A DNA stretch of 64,000 nt, taken from NCBI RefSeq assembly GCF_000276665.1, contig NW_004955446.1:7253835-7317834 (forward strand), in the 5' to 3' direction. The first letter of the stretch is position 1. Every line of letters begins with the position of its first letter. Positions 35,061 to 47,099 of this stretch are shown piece after piece. The notes beneath the pieces were generated by a model, which saw only the letters and a program-made list of their open reading frames with translations, had not been told where the DNA came from and did not search any database. The stretch is from Chinchilla lanigera. Its lineage: Eukaryota; Chordata; Mammalia; Rodentia; Chinchillidae. A program made the position numbers and the translations under genes.

Positions 35061-35314
35061 AAGAAAACTTTAAAAAAAAAATCCTGGAGTGTTGTGGGTC
35101 TCTTGGACCCTCTGTTGATGCTCAGGTAAACATATGCAAAAAATGTTCCATGGAGGATAATGTGGAAGTAAATCCTGGTTTGATACTTTTACACACATGC
35201 ATGCACTTTGGCGTTCATCATACCAAATGGGTAAACACAAAGATTGCTTCCTGTACCCCTCAGGGAAAGATACTGAGATGCACAAATGTCTACTATTACT
35301 CTAAAATTAAAGTT

Positions 35315-35418
35315 GAGGGATGGGGATATAGCTCAGTGGTAAAAAGCACCTGCCTGGCAAGTGCAAGGTCCTGAGTTCAATCCCCAGTACCAAAAAGGTA
35401 AAAAAATTTAAAAAATAA
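35315..35418 (+). repeat. ID SINE with 12-bp target duplication
   Basis: 'gagggatggggatatagctc', 'acctgcctggcaagtgcaag', 'gagttcaatccccagtacc', A-rich tail. Duplication 'aaaattaaagtt' at 35303-35314 and 35419-35430. Confidence 0.93.
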
Positions 35419-35541
35419 AAAATTAAAGTTTATAGTAGAAAAGTAAGGGGTATGTATGTGATACCCTCTGTTATGCTTGGAGGGTTAAACCACCTGGCTT
35501 TCAAGATTGGCTTCCAATTGCACATGTGGCCACTCTATTTC

Positions 35542-36169
35542 TGTGCTGGCAAAATCCTATGATGGCCCCCAAGATCCTTTCCCTTCACCCTTTATAATGC
35601 CCCCCTTTTGAGTGTGAGAGGAGCCTGTGAATATAATGGACTACTATTTCTATAAATATGTCATATGGCAAAAAGGGTTTATAGATGTCATCGAGAACCC
35701 TACTTAGTTGACTTCTAGTCAGTCAAAATGTAGATTATTCTGGGTGAGCCTGACCTAATGAGGGAAGCCTTTGCAAGAGGCAGAGATTTGAAGTGAGATT
35801 TCTCTTGCTGGTGTTGCAGAAGCAAGCAACCGTGTTGTGAGTTTCTTACAGAGGAGGACATGTGCCAACAACCTGTCGGCAGCTGCTGGGAACTGAGACT
35901 GGTGCCTACCTAATAGCCAGCAAGAAGCTGGGAACTTCAGTTCAACAACCACAAGGGGCTGAATTCTGCCAACAGCCGCTGAGGTTGGGAGAGGAACCCC
36001 AGGCTCAGACAGGACCACAGCCCTGGACTACAGCTTGACTTCAGCCTGGAGAGACCCTCAGCAGAAGAGGGTGACTTGTGATCCACAGAAACCGTGTGAT
36101 AATAAATAGCGTTGTTTTAAGCCAGTAAGTTCGTGAGGCTTTTTAAATGTAGCAATAGAAACTAATAAA
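35542..36169 (+). mobile_element. MLT1-like MaLR LTR
   Basis: Starts 'tgtgctggcaaaatcctatg' and ends 'gttgttttaagccagtaagt', 'agcaatagaaactaata', as MLT1 LTRs do. Interior has 'gggtgagcctgacctaatga' and a polyadenylation-like 'aataaata' near the end. About 630 bp; no viral gene. Confidence 0.75.
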
Positions 36170-39100
36170 TCTATCCTTCAGCTGTAAAGTTTGATGAATA
36201 CCCCTAGTCTGAGGTTTTGAGATGTAGTGAGGACTTATTATGTAATATGGCAGACGACGCTAATGGGCTTCTTTGTAAGTTGGGGGAAGGTGTCTCTTGT
36301 TTCAGCAGAGGGGATGCAGCCAGGATTCACACTGCTCACCAAGTAGTTTCCGTTCTTCCTCACTCTCGCCCTGCACTGTCTTATTGAGGCCCTTGTTGGA
36401 TGCACCATGTTGCTACTGCAATGGAAGCAGAGAGCTCTCTTTCCCTCTGCTGAGATGCACAGCAATGTTCCTGACAGCCTGGTTCCTGAGGAAAAGGTGT
36501 GTATGGTGGGTCCCCTCTTCTGATCTGTGATGGATCGCTCATGTGACTAAAAAAAAATCTATTATTTTAAAGCACTACGATTTTTACGGTTGCTGGTCAC
36601 TTCAGCCTAACTTCAATCAGGCTGATTTAAATGGGTGAATTACTGTGCCACACAACTAAAAGCACAGCCAGAGCCACAGCAATGGGAAGGTAGGAGGACA
36701 TACAACATCTTTCATGTTTTCACATGCCTTATTTTCATTCATTGTAAAAAACAACCCAAAACCTCAAGCAAGTGTAAGCAGAAGAGAAAAACATGAGAAT
36801 GTCAACCATCACCCATTTACAATGGAAAGCATGACAATCGCGGGAGCTGTTAATATTTGAGAAGGTCAGGACCAGAGTGGTCAGCTCTCACTCTCCAGGG
36901 AAAAAGTAGAGGAAGCTGCTCATGGACGACTCTTCTCAGAACAAATGCTATTATTAGTCTTTGGGATTTCCATACTCTCACTGCAAGAGCCTAGAAGGGC
37001 AAAGTCTTCACCTGTCTGCTGAGATCATTGAAAGACAGTGTGTCTCCCAGCAAAGACAGATAATACAAAGAAGAGTTCTGATGAAAAACAAAGTATTGTC
37101 ATAGGAGAAAAGAGATGAGCAGCAAAAGCCCAATTTTAAAGGGAAAAGAAGCAGCACTGGGTTCAGAGGATGATCATGTTAAGTTTTAAGGTCCTTCTGA
37201 AAAGAGTTCAGATGGATTCTAGAGTAAACACTGATCTTGGATCTTCAAGATGGAGGTTTTGGTGGAATGTTCTTCAGGAAATTAACAAAGATTCCATTCT
37301 AGCAGCTTTGGATTTTGGAGATAAAAATATCACTGGCTCTGTGAATGGTGGAAGACTTACAGCACACATGTATAAATTAAGCTAACCCTAAGTATATCTT
37401 CTCAAAGTGTTATTCTGTTCTGAAATGTCAATCTTGTATACCCAGAGCTGGATTCAGGAGGAAAAAAGATCTCCTGACTCCAGCTTCTGGTAATTCTTGA
37501 CCAATTACAATACAACTGACTGAATTCCACTCAGAGTCAAATTTGATTAAAAAACAAAAAACAAAAAACAGACACATGGCCATGATCTGGCCTATGATTT
37601 CTCATGGAACATTTTTCAGTTTGAATATATTGGCTGCCCCATGGTAAGAGGAAATGCAATACTGAAGCAATGACTTAGTCATTTGGGCAATCAGCTTGTA
37701 TTTACAATGAAAACATAAAGTAATTGTGACAAAATAGGTTGTTAAATTGAACCACCATAGATAATTGCTTCAGTTCCCTCACCCCACCTTTTTCTCCAGA
37801 TGTGTATTCATAGCCTTTAGGAACAGCAGGGACATTGTGCATGCCTGGGTGTTGTCCAAAGGAACACACTCCTAGTGAGAGTCTGGGCTATGCTAGCTAC
37901 AAAATGCTATACCATTAGTCACGTACTAGTCTCACTCCAATGCTAGGTGAGACAGCAGCTTATGGCTTCCATAGCTAGGCTTGGTACTGTATTTTTCGGT
38001 TTTATCTTAATTTTTTCTGGACCTGTGTGATTAAGTCATCTAAACGACAAGAATAAAGTACAGCACTCTTTAAAGGAACATCATTTTGCTCCCGCAATCA
38101 GCAAACAGAGAGAGGTAACAATTTAGGATACATTTTAATATAACTTACTGCATCAGATTCAACAAATTAATTATCCAAGAGATATTAAATGTAAGTACAC
38201 GATGACTTTCATGCTCCACCAAAATTGTAAACAAAGAGATAGCTTGGGGTTTTTGAAAGAATCACTTCCTTTTAAGAACCAGTTGTCCCCCTTGGTTTCT
38301 CAGCTTTTCTTCTAAATAGCAATGCTGACGCTTTATTAGTTAATCAATAAGACATGATACAGAGTATGGTTATCATAAAATAATCATACCCTGGAGCATT
38401 TTGAGGCATGAGCCACTTGCCTCTAATCAGATTGGGTTGAGATTACCTTTGGATAACCACACTCCTGGGAACTGTCTCATTTCTATTATGAGTACATTTT
38501 ATAATAGGGAAAAATGTACATTTCTGCAGGGCGAAAATGAAGTTGGCAGTGTATACCTAGCAATCATTTCACTTGAGCCGAGAAACATTCCTCTTTTGAA
38601 CAAAGTCAAACTCGGCTTCATCTATTCAGGCAATGTCAGAGAAAAGAGGCACCGCACAGGCAGGGTGGGTAATATAATAGAATGGAAACTGTATTTTACT
38701 TTGGTGTTGCAAGCTTCAAATTATATGCAAACACTCAAAGAGGGCATTTGAAACTTGGCATGCGTGTTTATAAAAGGCACACTTTGAATCTGGAGTGGGC
38801 TTAGGTGTCTAGGTTACAATACCAGATGATCTCCCGTGTAAAAATGGAACAAAGCCTTGCTCTAACTTCCTATAGAGAAAGATGTTCATTTCTGCTTCAA
38901 TTATAATCCTAGGCACACGGGAGATTCCGTGAAGAGCAATTTCCATCTCTTCTCCTTATCCTGACCAGCCAGAATTTTAATCAAATTACATATATTGAAA
39001 AGTTAAAGACAGAAAAACCCGGTGAGCCATGAAATATACTTTACAACAATGTATATAGCTCTTTCCTGACTGGCTTAGAATGAGGGAAAAATCCTTTTAA

Positions 39101-40475
39101 TACATTGCAGACTCCAGAGATGATTATACTCTTAGAGCCATAGGTTTTAATCTCATTTTTTAATTCACATAGTGTTTAAATCCAGGAATCTTTAATGTGA
39201 GATTAATTATAAAGAAAAAAGATGGTGAAATTATGTGGCTAATTGTTCTGTGATGGGAAGTAATATTTCTAAACTAATGATGAAAGTAGGAGACAAGAAA
39301 GCTGGACAGTTTTGTTGCCATACTGGTGTAATTAGATGTCTCCTACTCTTTGTGTTACTTTTGTTAGCTACACAGCTCTCATAATAAAACAAATAAATTC
39401 AAGTTGGTATTTTGGATGAGAAAGGTAGGATGAAAAGAAAGAGTCTAATTTTATGGATTTATCACATTAGAATGAAATTTAGCTTCTATACGGCAATATC
39501 ACATTTGATTCATAATACACCCTTCCAGTGATGATTACTTCAAGAGCCTCAGAATGTCTGTCTTAGGTCCAACAACTGCTTAGTTCTTCCTACTCTTTCT
39601 TTTTCTCAGAGTTTTACTTGATCTTTGCAAAACAGGGCAGCTGGGCTCCTGGCTTCACAGAAATGAGATGTGGCCAGAAAGAAACCAAGTAAAGATGTGT
39701 ATTAATCATTAAAAAATTGAATACTCACGGGTAGATGGGAGCATTTTTAATGATTCAGACAGCAAAAAGGGTCCCTACATCAGATTTCCACCAAGCTGGG
39801 AGATTGCCCATGCAATGTGCTAAAAGTCTCCTTTTGCCTTGCCTTGAAGGGCCCAAAGACAGCCCCAGTGCAAACCATGGGAATCACATTTCCCCAGAGG
39901 AAAGACATCAAGGTGTCTGCACCTGTGTAGGTAAAGCCAGGGGGAAAATGGCGGAGGAAAGCATATGGCGGAGGAAAATGGCAGAGGAAACCAGTGTCTT
40001 GGAGTAGTGAGGGACCTGGCTGGCCCTGCCCTTAACTAACTGGGGCTGTTGGAGGCCTCTCACCACTATCTCAACATTCCTACCCCAGTCATTTCCAACA
40101 TCTTCCACTATCACATCACCACTTCACCAAACAGTGTTCCCCAAAGCCACTGCTTAGTCAGATGACTGGGCCTCTCCAACACCCTCCCGGTTGCTACCAC
40201 ATCTGACTGTTAATCACCCTGTGCTTGAAATTACTTCCTGCTTATGTGATGTACATGAGTTTCTCTCTTTCATTCTGCTGACCTTAGGTTCTTTGGCTTT
40301 CCTAATATTGAATATCTTCCCCAAACTATTAGTTTTGCCTTTTGCATTCCTCTCCGGGTAAAGCACCCTCTCTCCTAGCAACAACTGTCAAAACCACAAG
40401 TCCACCTTTGACTTTTCACCTGTACTTAGGTTATTATCTTCACTAACACTTAAATCTTACAAAAACTAGCTGACT
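36170..40475. other. Unique region between two MLT1-like LTRs
   Basis: No coding gene recognised. 38.0-38.9 kb is repeat-free, balanced sequence with one open frame of 116 codons (38401-38751, plus strand) lacking any recognisable domain. 37.16-37.39 kb holds a 71-codon frame, also unrecognised. Possible regulatory DNA, unproven. Confidence 0.35.
39944..39989. repeat. Short minisatellite, about three 14-18 bp units
   Basis: 'aaaatggcggaggaaagcat', 'atggcggaggaaa', 'atggcagaggaaacc' follow one another. Confidence 0.8.
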
Positions 40476-41074
40476 TGCTGAAGTATGCAGAATCCCAAGG
40501 TGGCACCCTTTACTGCCTTCCACTGGTGCCTACAGTTTTGAGTAATCCTCTTTCCTCAAGTATGAGCAGAACCTGTGACTTGCCTCAAACCAACAAAACA
40601 CAGCAAAGGCCAAGAGATTTAGCAGACATAATTAAGGTCCCTAATCAGTTGACTCTGAGTTAACCCAAGGAGACTCACCTGGGTGGGTCTGATATACTTA
40701 GAGGAGTCTTTTGAAACTGGGTACAGGCCATCTCTAAAAGAAGAGGCTTGAAGCAAGAAAGACACTCTCATACTGATCTTGAAGAAGCAAATGGTCATGT
40801 TGTGAACTGTATAGGGAAAAGACAGCCTTCTAGGAGCTGAGGGTTTCAGTCAAGGAGAAAAGGAAAGGAACAGAGTTCTGCCAAAAATCTCAGTGGGCTT
40901 AGAAGAAGACTTCAACTCCGGAGGAGAGTATCAGCCCTAGCTGACTCTTCCTTGTGGCCTCAGGAGCCTGAGCAGCAGACATAGCTTGGCTGTGCCTGGA
41001 CTCCTGACCCACAGAAAACATGTGTTGTTTTAACACGCAATGGTAATTTGTTTTGCAACAATAGAAGACTTACT
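40476..41074 (+). mobile_element. MLT1-like MaLR LTR
   Basis: 'tgctgaagtatgcagaatcc' start; 'agcagacataattaaggtcc', 'acctgggtgggtctgatata', 'tgacccacagaaaacatgtg', 'tttgcaacaatagaaga' end. Same strand and same type as the LTR at 35542. No viral gene. Confidence 0.75.
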
Positions 41075-41214
41075 CTTCTGACTTCTGTATTATCCAATTT
41101 GGCTCAATGTTTTAAAGTTACTTGTGGCTCATTCCCTTCTTCAGTTTCTGAGATCTATCAATTCTTTTCAAACAGTATCTACTGGTTTCAATTACATTGC
41201 TCTGTTTTATTCAA

Positions 41215-41420
41215 ATCTTTCATTTATTCAGCAAAGATGTACAGGACACTGTGTCTACTCTGGGTAGGAAATGATGAATGGGGTCAGAATGATTCCTGTC
41301 CTTGCCCAAAGTAAAGTTTAATAGATAAACATTGAACATGCAATTGTAAGGTGCTTGACAGATTTCTGTAAGGGAGTCTAATCTTGTCTGGGTAGAGGGG
41401 AAGCAAGGAAGGCCTCCTAC
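41215..41420 (+). repeat. Fragment of old LINE-type repeat
   Basis: 'catttattcagcaaagatgt', 'gattcctgtccttgcccaaa', 'taatagataaacattgaaca' parallel the start of the repeat at 25841. Family uncertain. Confidence 0.4.
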
Positions 41421-41520
41421 TACCTCAAGCATGAGCTATTGTTTGAGTCTTCCAGTTTGTGTTCTTGTTTCTCATTCCTTCAGGTGCAGAGCTACAGGGT
41501 TCATCTTTCCCATATGTACT

Positions 41521-41677
41521 TTTTTTTTTTTGTCTTTTTGAGACAGGGTCTTGAGACGCAGTTCGGGCTGGACTTGAGCACACTTTGTAGACCAGGCTGG
41601 TCTCAAACTTGCAACAATCCTCCTGCTTCAGCCTCCCGAGTACTGGGATTACAGGCATGTGCCACCATGCCCAGCCC
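41521..41677 (-). repeat. B1 SINE
   Basis: T-tail, 'tgagacagggtcttgagacg', 'accaggctggtctcaaactt', 'gggattacaggcatgtgcca'. Same B1 type as 26584. Confidence 0.93.
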
Positions 41678-44546
41678 AAATATACTTTTTAACCTGAGGA
41701 AATCTGTCTCTGCTTGAGGACTTTCAAAAGCTCCCTAATACCCTACAGACATAATAAGCAAAACAGTAATAAGATTGTGGCAATTGTGCCTCATAGAACT
41801 AAGGACTTGAAAGTTTACTAGACTTGGGTGTCTACAGAAAAGGTAGAAACAGGATGGAATTCCCTGTGAGCTAACTTCTGAATTGTAAAAAAAAAAATTG
41901 TCTTTTTTTTTACAACATTGCTACCTCTTTGATATTGTGAAGTGTTTGTAAATTTTTTTTCTAATAATAAACGCAGAACTTACAAATGTTATAGATATCA
42001 AGTATGCCAATGTTATGGAAATCAAGTATAGCTCCCGAAAGAAAAGTAATCCATTTTTGGCCTTTATCTCAGGGACATTTTGATTAATTGACATGCTTAA
42101 AGCTAATGTCAGATAAACATTTGGTTGATATATCTGGTCTCACAAGCCTGTGACTAGGAGATGAAGATCATATGTGCATTTATATTTAAATTACAATATT
42201 TAAATATTGCAATTGTTGTAATATTACAATATTGTAAATATTGTAATCTGAGCCTCCACTCACCAAACAGAAAAACAGTGGTCCATGTCTGTTGGTGCTC
42301 TGCACAGATCCATTTTATAGGCCATACACTCACCACTAAGGCTTGGATTTTAGGAAGGCACAGCTTCCATTTTCTCCAAAGAACTGAACTGAACAGGCTC
42401 TTTATTAGGATGCTATTGTGACCCTCTACACTTAGGGAAAACGGTTGACACACGGAGTACAGAAGATAACCTTCCTGCTGTGATGCAGGACCAATTCTGC
42501 GATGTAGTTCACCCTCTAGAACTTCTGTGTGGCACCCAACAGAAGCTAAATTCCTGCTGAGACCTCTCTTGGCTGGCTTTCCTGTGTCTCCTATCTTGCT
42601 TCCCTCGTGCCCTTCTCCTCAGAGCAGACCTCGAATCAATCACCGAAGTAGGAATTTCCATCTTAGGCTCTGCTCTTCCCATCTGTAAACAATAAACTTA
42701 CTCAAAGATTCCCTCATTTGTTTCTATGAGCCACTGAAGGGATCTTATATAAGCCTATTACCAACCCATCAGGCAGCCTCATGGGGAATCAGTCCACCAC
42801 GTTTTCCTCTCCTATTCTGATGTCCATGCCATTGCCCTGGAATTTGATCAAATGAATCCACTGTGGTGTCTGCTGAAGGCTCCCATTCTTTAGAACAATC
42901 GTGCACATGCCAAGGATGCTGTTTTTCAGATGTTCCTCAAGCTGCCCAACTTAATGCCTTGAATTCTGAGCAAAGTTAGAAGCAAGGCCCCGTCCATTTT
43001 CTGGACACTTGGGCCACATAGGCTTTGCAACATGCTTGGGCCCAAAGTGTCTGCAGGTCTGATTTTTGGCCTTTATTGCTCTAATTCTGAGGGCCTGAGC
43101 CCATTTCTAGGGACAACTGACCAAGCTGACATCATCCCTTTAAAATCTTCTTGTAGCCCATGCACCCAAGCCAGTGTGTACCTTCGGTGCCAGATGAAAC
43201 CCAAGGGCCTGCAGAGTGCAAGGGTGTGCGGGGAGGAAGTGCTGTGTATGCCAGCATCTTCTGGCACTCCGCTCAGCCAGCCAGACTTTTGTTTTTTAAT
43301 TTGGCTTTTATTTTAAGCCTGTATCAAGGAAACCTTCTTCCTGAAACTATTTTGGATAGAGAACTTCCGTAAAGAAGAACAGATACAACCTGTTTTTGAG
43401 AAACTCTCATTTCTTGAAAGTTATTAAAATATGCTTAACTACACATGGAGAAACTTTCAAAACATAATTCTTCTATAGGTTACAAAGTTTGATTTTAAAT
43501 AAGAAACTTCTAGAATGAAATCTTAGGTCATTTTCATTTCTCTTTCACAGAGATTTAAAGTTCACAGTTGTATTTTGTCTAGTATTTTATTATAGCCATT
43601 TTCAAGCATAGCAAAGTTTAAGAAATTTTGCAGCAAACACCTCTGTATCCATTATTTAGATTCTGCCCTTAACATTGTACTATGCTTGCATTATCATATA
43701 CCTATATGTCTACCCATCTACCCATCAGTAATGGCCTTGTAATTATTTTTTAAAAGACAGCTTATCTTTTGATCCTATGTTTGGAATACAGGACCCTATC
43801 TTATATTTGGAAGTCCAAGTGAAAATAAATCCTACTGGATATTATCCCTTCAACAATAAAAATATCAGAGGCTTAATCTATTACAGTCTTAAGAAACTAT
43901 TCTTGACAGAATGGCCTGGTAAAGGGACCTTAAATTATCTTAAAAACATGTGAGTCACCCAGAACTAGGGTGGGTATTGTTTTAATGCAATGGATAAAGC
44001 AGTCATGAATTAAATTACATGGAAAACTACGCACAGTGCTAGGAAAAGGCTTAGGTGATGTCTCTAAATCTCTGGTCTGTTCAGTCATCAATGTGGGGAG
44101 CCATTTTTACTTAATCAGTAGATAAATACGTCTGTTCATTAATACTTGAGCATAAAGTTATATTACTGATGCACTAATTAGAACCATATATTTTAATGCA
44201 ATGATTTATAAAGATCTCAATCACTTTCTTTTATATTTTGATCTAATTGCTCAAAAGGTCTTGAGCTAGAAACAATATACTACTCCATTCTGTGAAGCTA
44301 TTCCTGATAAGACCCTAAGAAAAGAGCACAAGTTTGGGCCAGCAGAAAGCAAACATTTTGTTTCACTCTTATAAAAGTAAAATTTGATGATGTTGGTACA
44401 TACATAGTTTTATCATTTTAATAGAGAGTTGATACAAAGAAGGATTTGGCTGGTTTATTTATTGTCTGAAGTGTTCAGTTCCTTGAGAATACTGTAGGAG
44501 GATGGAATGGTAATAAAAACCAACTCCTTGCATAAAAATGGATAAG
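41678..44546. other. Mostly unassigned sequence
   Basis: No gene or repeat firmly recognised. 42.16-42.45 kb carries opposite open frames over an AT-rich inverted repeat and is not convincing as coding. Confidence 0.35.
42190..42247. repeat. AT-rich inverted repeat
   Basis: Perfect 13-bp arms 'attacaatattta' (42190-42202) and 'taaatattgtaat' (42235-42247) around further smaller inverted 'aatattg/caatatt' words. Confidence 0.9.
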
Positions 44547-44547
44547 G

Positions 44548-44617
44548 GTTGGGGATATTGTTCAGTGGCACAGCGCTTGCCTGGCAAGTACAAGGTCCTG
44601 AGCTTGATTCCTAGTCC
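44548..44617 (+). repeat. ID-type SINE
   Basis: 'gttggggatattgttcagtg', 'cgcttgcctggcaagtacaa', 'gagcttgattcctagtcc', then the A-run that opens the tandem duplication. Confidence 0.9.
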
Positions 44618-44807
44618 AAAAAAAAAAAAAAAAAAAGGATAGGGTAGGTAGACAATCAAACTCAAAAGCCATGGACTATATTTACTAACGAACTTGGTGA
44701 TAATATCTCTATAAAAAAAAAAAAAAAAAAAGGATAGGGTAGGTAGACAATCAAACTCAAAAGCCATGGACTATATTTACTAACGAACTTGGTGATAATA
44801 TCTCTAT
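44618..44807. repeat. Exact 95-bp tandem duplication
   Basis: 44618-44712 and 44713-44807 read identically, including a 19-A run at the start of each. The unit is SINE A-tail plus 76 bp of flanking sequence ('ggatagggtaggtagacaat' ... 'ggtgataatatctctat'). Confidence 0.97.
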
Positions 44808-45489
44808 GAACTCCAGAAACAAGTGGGTGGGGACAATCCATCTACAGCCCCAAGATCTGACTCAAATAAGCATCTGTGTAGGGTGAAGCTAAGGAAAGTA
44901 AAAAGCATCTATCAGATGAGAGAACAGCAGGCAGACCTCAAAATTGCCTAAGGGAATTCACTGAAGGCAGAGCAGCCCGAGTGGAAGACAGCAGCTGAGC
45001 CTGGGAGGATTTTTATCTCCTCTCATAATGGGTGAATGCCAGGTACACAGTACAATCCACAGAGGTCAAATTCTGTGACCTTTTGAAATGATCTACCAGG
45101 ACTCCCTTCCAGGTCAGGGCCCCAAGCTTCAGCAAAATGAGTAGCAGTGAGTCAAATTTGAGAAAGATGTGGACAATAGAAACCACAGAAAGAGATGGTG
45201 CAGATAAAAGTGGGAGAGAGAAGCAAAACCAGGAAACATAAAAACTCAAGTCACCGTATTATGTTAACATTACATGAAAACAAGAGTGGACTCAGTGAAG
45301 TCAGACAAGTTACGTAAGCAAAGCCTCCCTCTAACAGTGAAGAAACGTTAATTTCACATTAAAATACACAACACAAAAGTACTGAAGTCAGATACAGTAC
45401 CAGCTTACTGTTTCAAAAAAAGAGACCTAAGGACCAGAATAATATCATGAGTCAGTGAGAATGTCAGAGAGACATGCCCACAGAATAGA

Positions 45490-45640
45490 TAAGCCTTAGC
45501 TTACTGTTTCAGAGTGATCTAAAAGAGGTTAAGAAAATTAAACAGAAACATAAATCAAAATTAGAAAAAAGAGTTGACAGAACTCAAGAAAAAATTAGAA
45601 ATGAAAGGAAAAATCATTCTGGGAATGAGGGCTAATGTGA
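45490..45640 (+). pseudogene. L1/HAL1 ORF1-like coiled-coil relic
   Basis: One frame from about 45510 reads a charged heptad-rich stretch ('SDLKEVKKIKQKHKSKLEKR' and onward 'VDRTQEKIRNERK') like the coiled coil of L1/HAL1 ORF1, the RNA-binding protein of the LINE. It stops at about 45635, just before a CAAA-rich tract that joins L1 ORF2 sequence. The preceding 44820-45490 may be 5' sequence of the same element, not proven. Confidence 0.5.
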
Positions 45641-45645
45641 TATGG

Positions 45646-47099
45646 CAAACAAACAAACAAACAAAAAAACAGACCCCAGGATCAACGGAACGGACTAGAA
45701 GACCCAGAAACAACTCCAGACACACTCAGCCACCTTATCTTTGACAAAGGGGCCAAACACCTTCACTGGAACAAAGATAGCCTGTTTAATAATGGTGCTA
45801 GAAAAAAATGACTTTCCGTGTGCCTAAGACTAAAACTAGTGTCTATCACCCATTAAACTTAAGTTCAAATGGATCAAAATTCTAAATATTGAAATGGAAA
45901 CACTAAATCTGCTGGAAGAGACAATACGTAGTACTCTGGAAGACAGAGCTGTAGGCAAGAACTTTACAAACAAAACTCCTACTGCACAGGAAATATCACA
46001 AAGAATCAACAACTGGGATCTTGTCCTATTACAAAGATTTTGCACAGCAAAAGAAACCACCAATAGAGTGAAGAGTGAACCCACAGAGCAGGGAGAATTT
46101 TGCCAGCTGCTTTTCAGGCAAAGGACTAATATCTAGAATAAATGAGAACTCAAAGAAATCAGACCTCCAAATTTAAAGACCCATCTTCTCAGATAAAGAA
46201 ATACAAACAGCAAAGAAATATATGAAAAAATGGTCAACATCACTGGTCATTCAAGAAATGCAAAATAAAACAACGCTGATATTCTATCTCATTCCAAAAA
46301 AAGATGGTTATTAACAAGAAATCAACCAATAATAAATGCTGGCAGGACTGTGGGAAAAAAAGGAACCCTTCTGCACTGTTGGTGGGAGTATAGACTGGTG
46401 CCACCACTGTGGAAATCAGTGTGGAGATGCCGCAGAAAACTACAATGAGAGGTTCCATTGGACCCACCTATTTGCCTTGTAGGTATCTTCCCAAAAGAAT
46501 TAAAATCATCACACCACAGCAATATATTCACACTCATGTTTATAGTATAATAGTTAAATCCTGGAAACAGCCCAAATGCCCATTAACTGATGAATGGATA
46601 AAGAAGATGTGATTTTTTATACAGTGGAGTACTACTCTGCCATAAAGCAGGATAAACTTGAGCTATTTCTAGGTAAATGGATGTACTGAGACCATATTCT
46701 TAAGTGAAATATCGGACACACATGTTTAAATACTGCATGGTTTCTCTGGCGTGAGAAACTGAAAGTGCAAACAAGGACCGAAATGTATAAGAGATATTGT
46801 GAAATAGGAAGAAAGTGTTCAAATGAGAAGGAGAACAAGGTAGGAGTGAGGGGAAAGGAAGGAAGGGAAAAGAAAAGAATAGAAGAAAAAAATGGAAACA
46901 AAGCTTTTGTAAATAAAGGGAGAGGTAAATGGAAAAGGAAAATCAAGATACATCATGTATATCTAAATGTACCAATGGGCCAAAGATACACCTCAGCAGC
47001 ACAGCACTTGCTTGGCAAGCATGAGATCTTGAGTTCAATTCCCAGTACTCCTCACCAAATAAATAAATAAAATAAAAGGTACCAATAAAGTTAATTTTA
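45646..47099 (+). mobile_element. L1 3' segment (end of ORF2 and 3' UTR)
   Basis: Follows the L1 ORF2 end closely: 'ccttatctttgacaaagggg', 'aacaaagatagcctgtttaa', 'caaagattttgcacagcaaa', 'gtcaacatcactggtcattc', 'ggaacccttctgcactgttg', 'gatgaatggataaagaagat', 'gccataaagcaggataaact'. ORF2 encodes endonuclease and reverse transcriptase; only its distal C-terminal part is here, broken by frameshifts and stops (a readable piece ends with 'DEWIKKM' near 46612). 3' UTR is A/G-rich, interrupted by an ID SINE at about 46975. Confidence 0.85.
46969..47076 (+). repeat. ID-type SINE inside L1
   Basis: 'gggccaaagatacacctcag', 'acttgcttggcaagcatgag', 'gagttcaattcccagtact', then (aaat)n. Likely duplication 'gtaccaat' on both sides (about 46968 and 47080). 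Confidence 0.85.

Larger units (their letters stand above)
32302..35110 (-). mobile_element. Dead piggyBac-like DNA transposon
   Basis: About 2.8 kb. Read on the minus strand it starts near a perfect 15-bp palindrome (35096-35110, 'gggtctcttggaccc'), passes through a transposase relic, and ends after a fourfold repeat of the transposase C-terminus/3' region in a weaker palindrome (32303-32317). piggyBac elements move by cut-and-paste at TTAA; I see no TTAA at either boundary, so the ends are decayed or slightly misplaced. A second, shorter relative is at 23566-24049. Many stops and frameshifts show it cannot be active. Confidence 0.8.

Noticed and set aside
38401..38751. 116-codon open frame as a new gene
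   Set aside because: No homology or motif visible and no promoter or splice evidence; kept only as a block to test for conservation.
35542..41074. Intact endogenous retrovirus
   Set aside because: Only LTR-like sequences are recognised; no gag, pol or env relic is seen between them.
46240..46946. Hydrophobic minus-strand frames resembling membrane proteins
   Set aside because: These are antisense readings of the A/G-rich L1 ORF2 end and 3' UTR.
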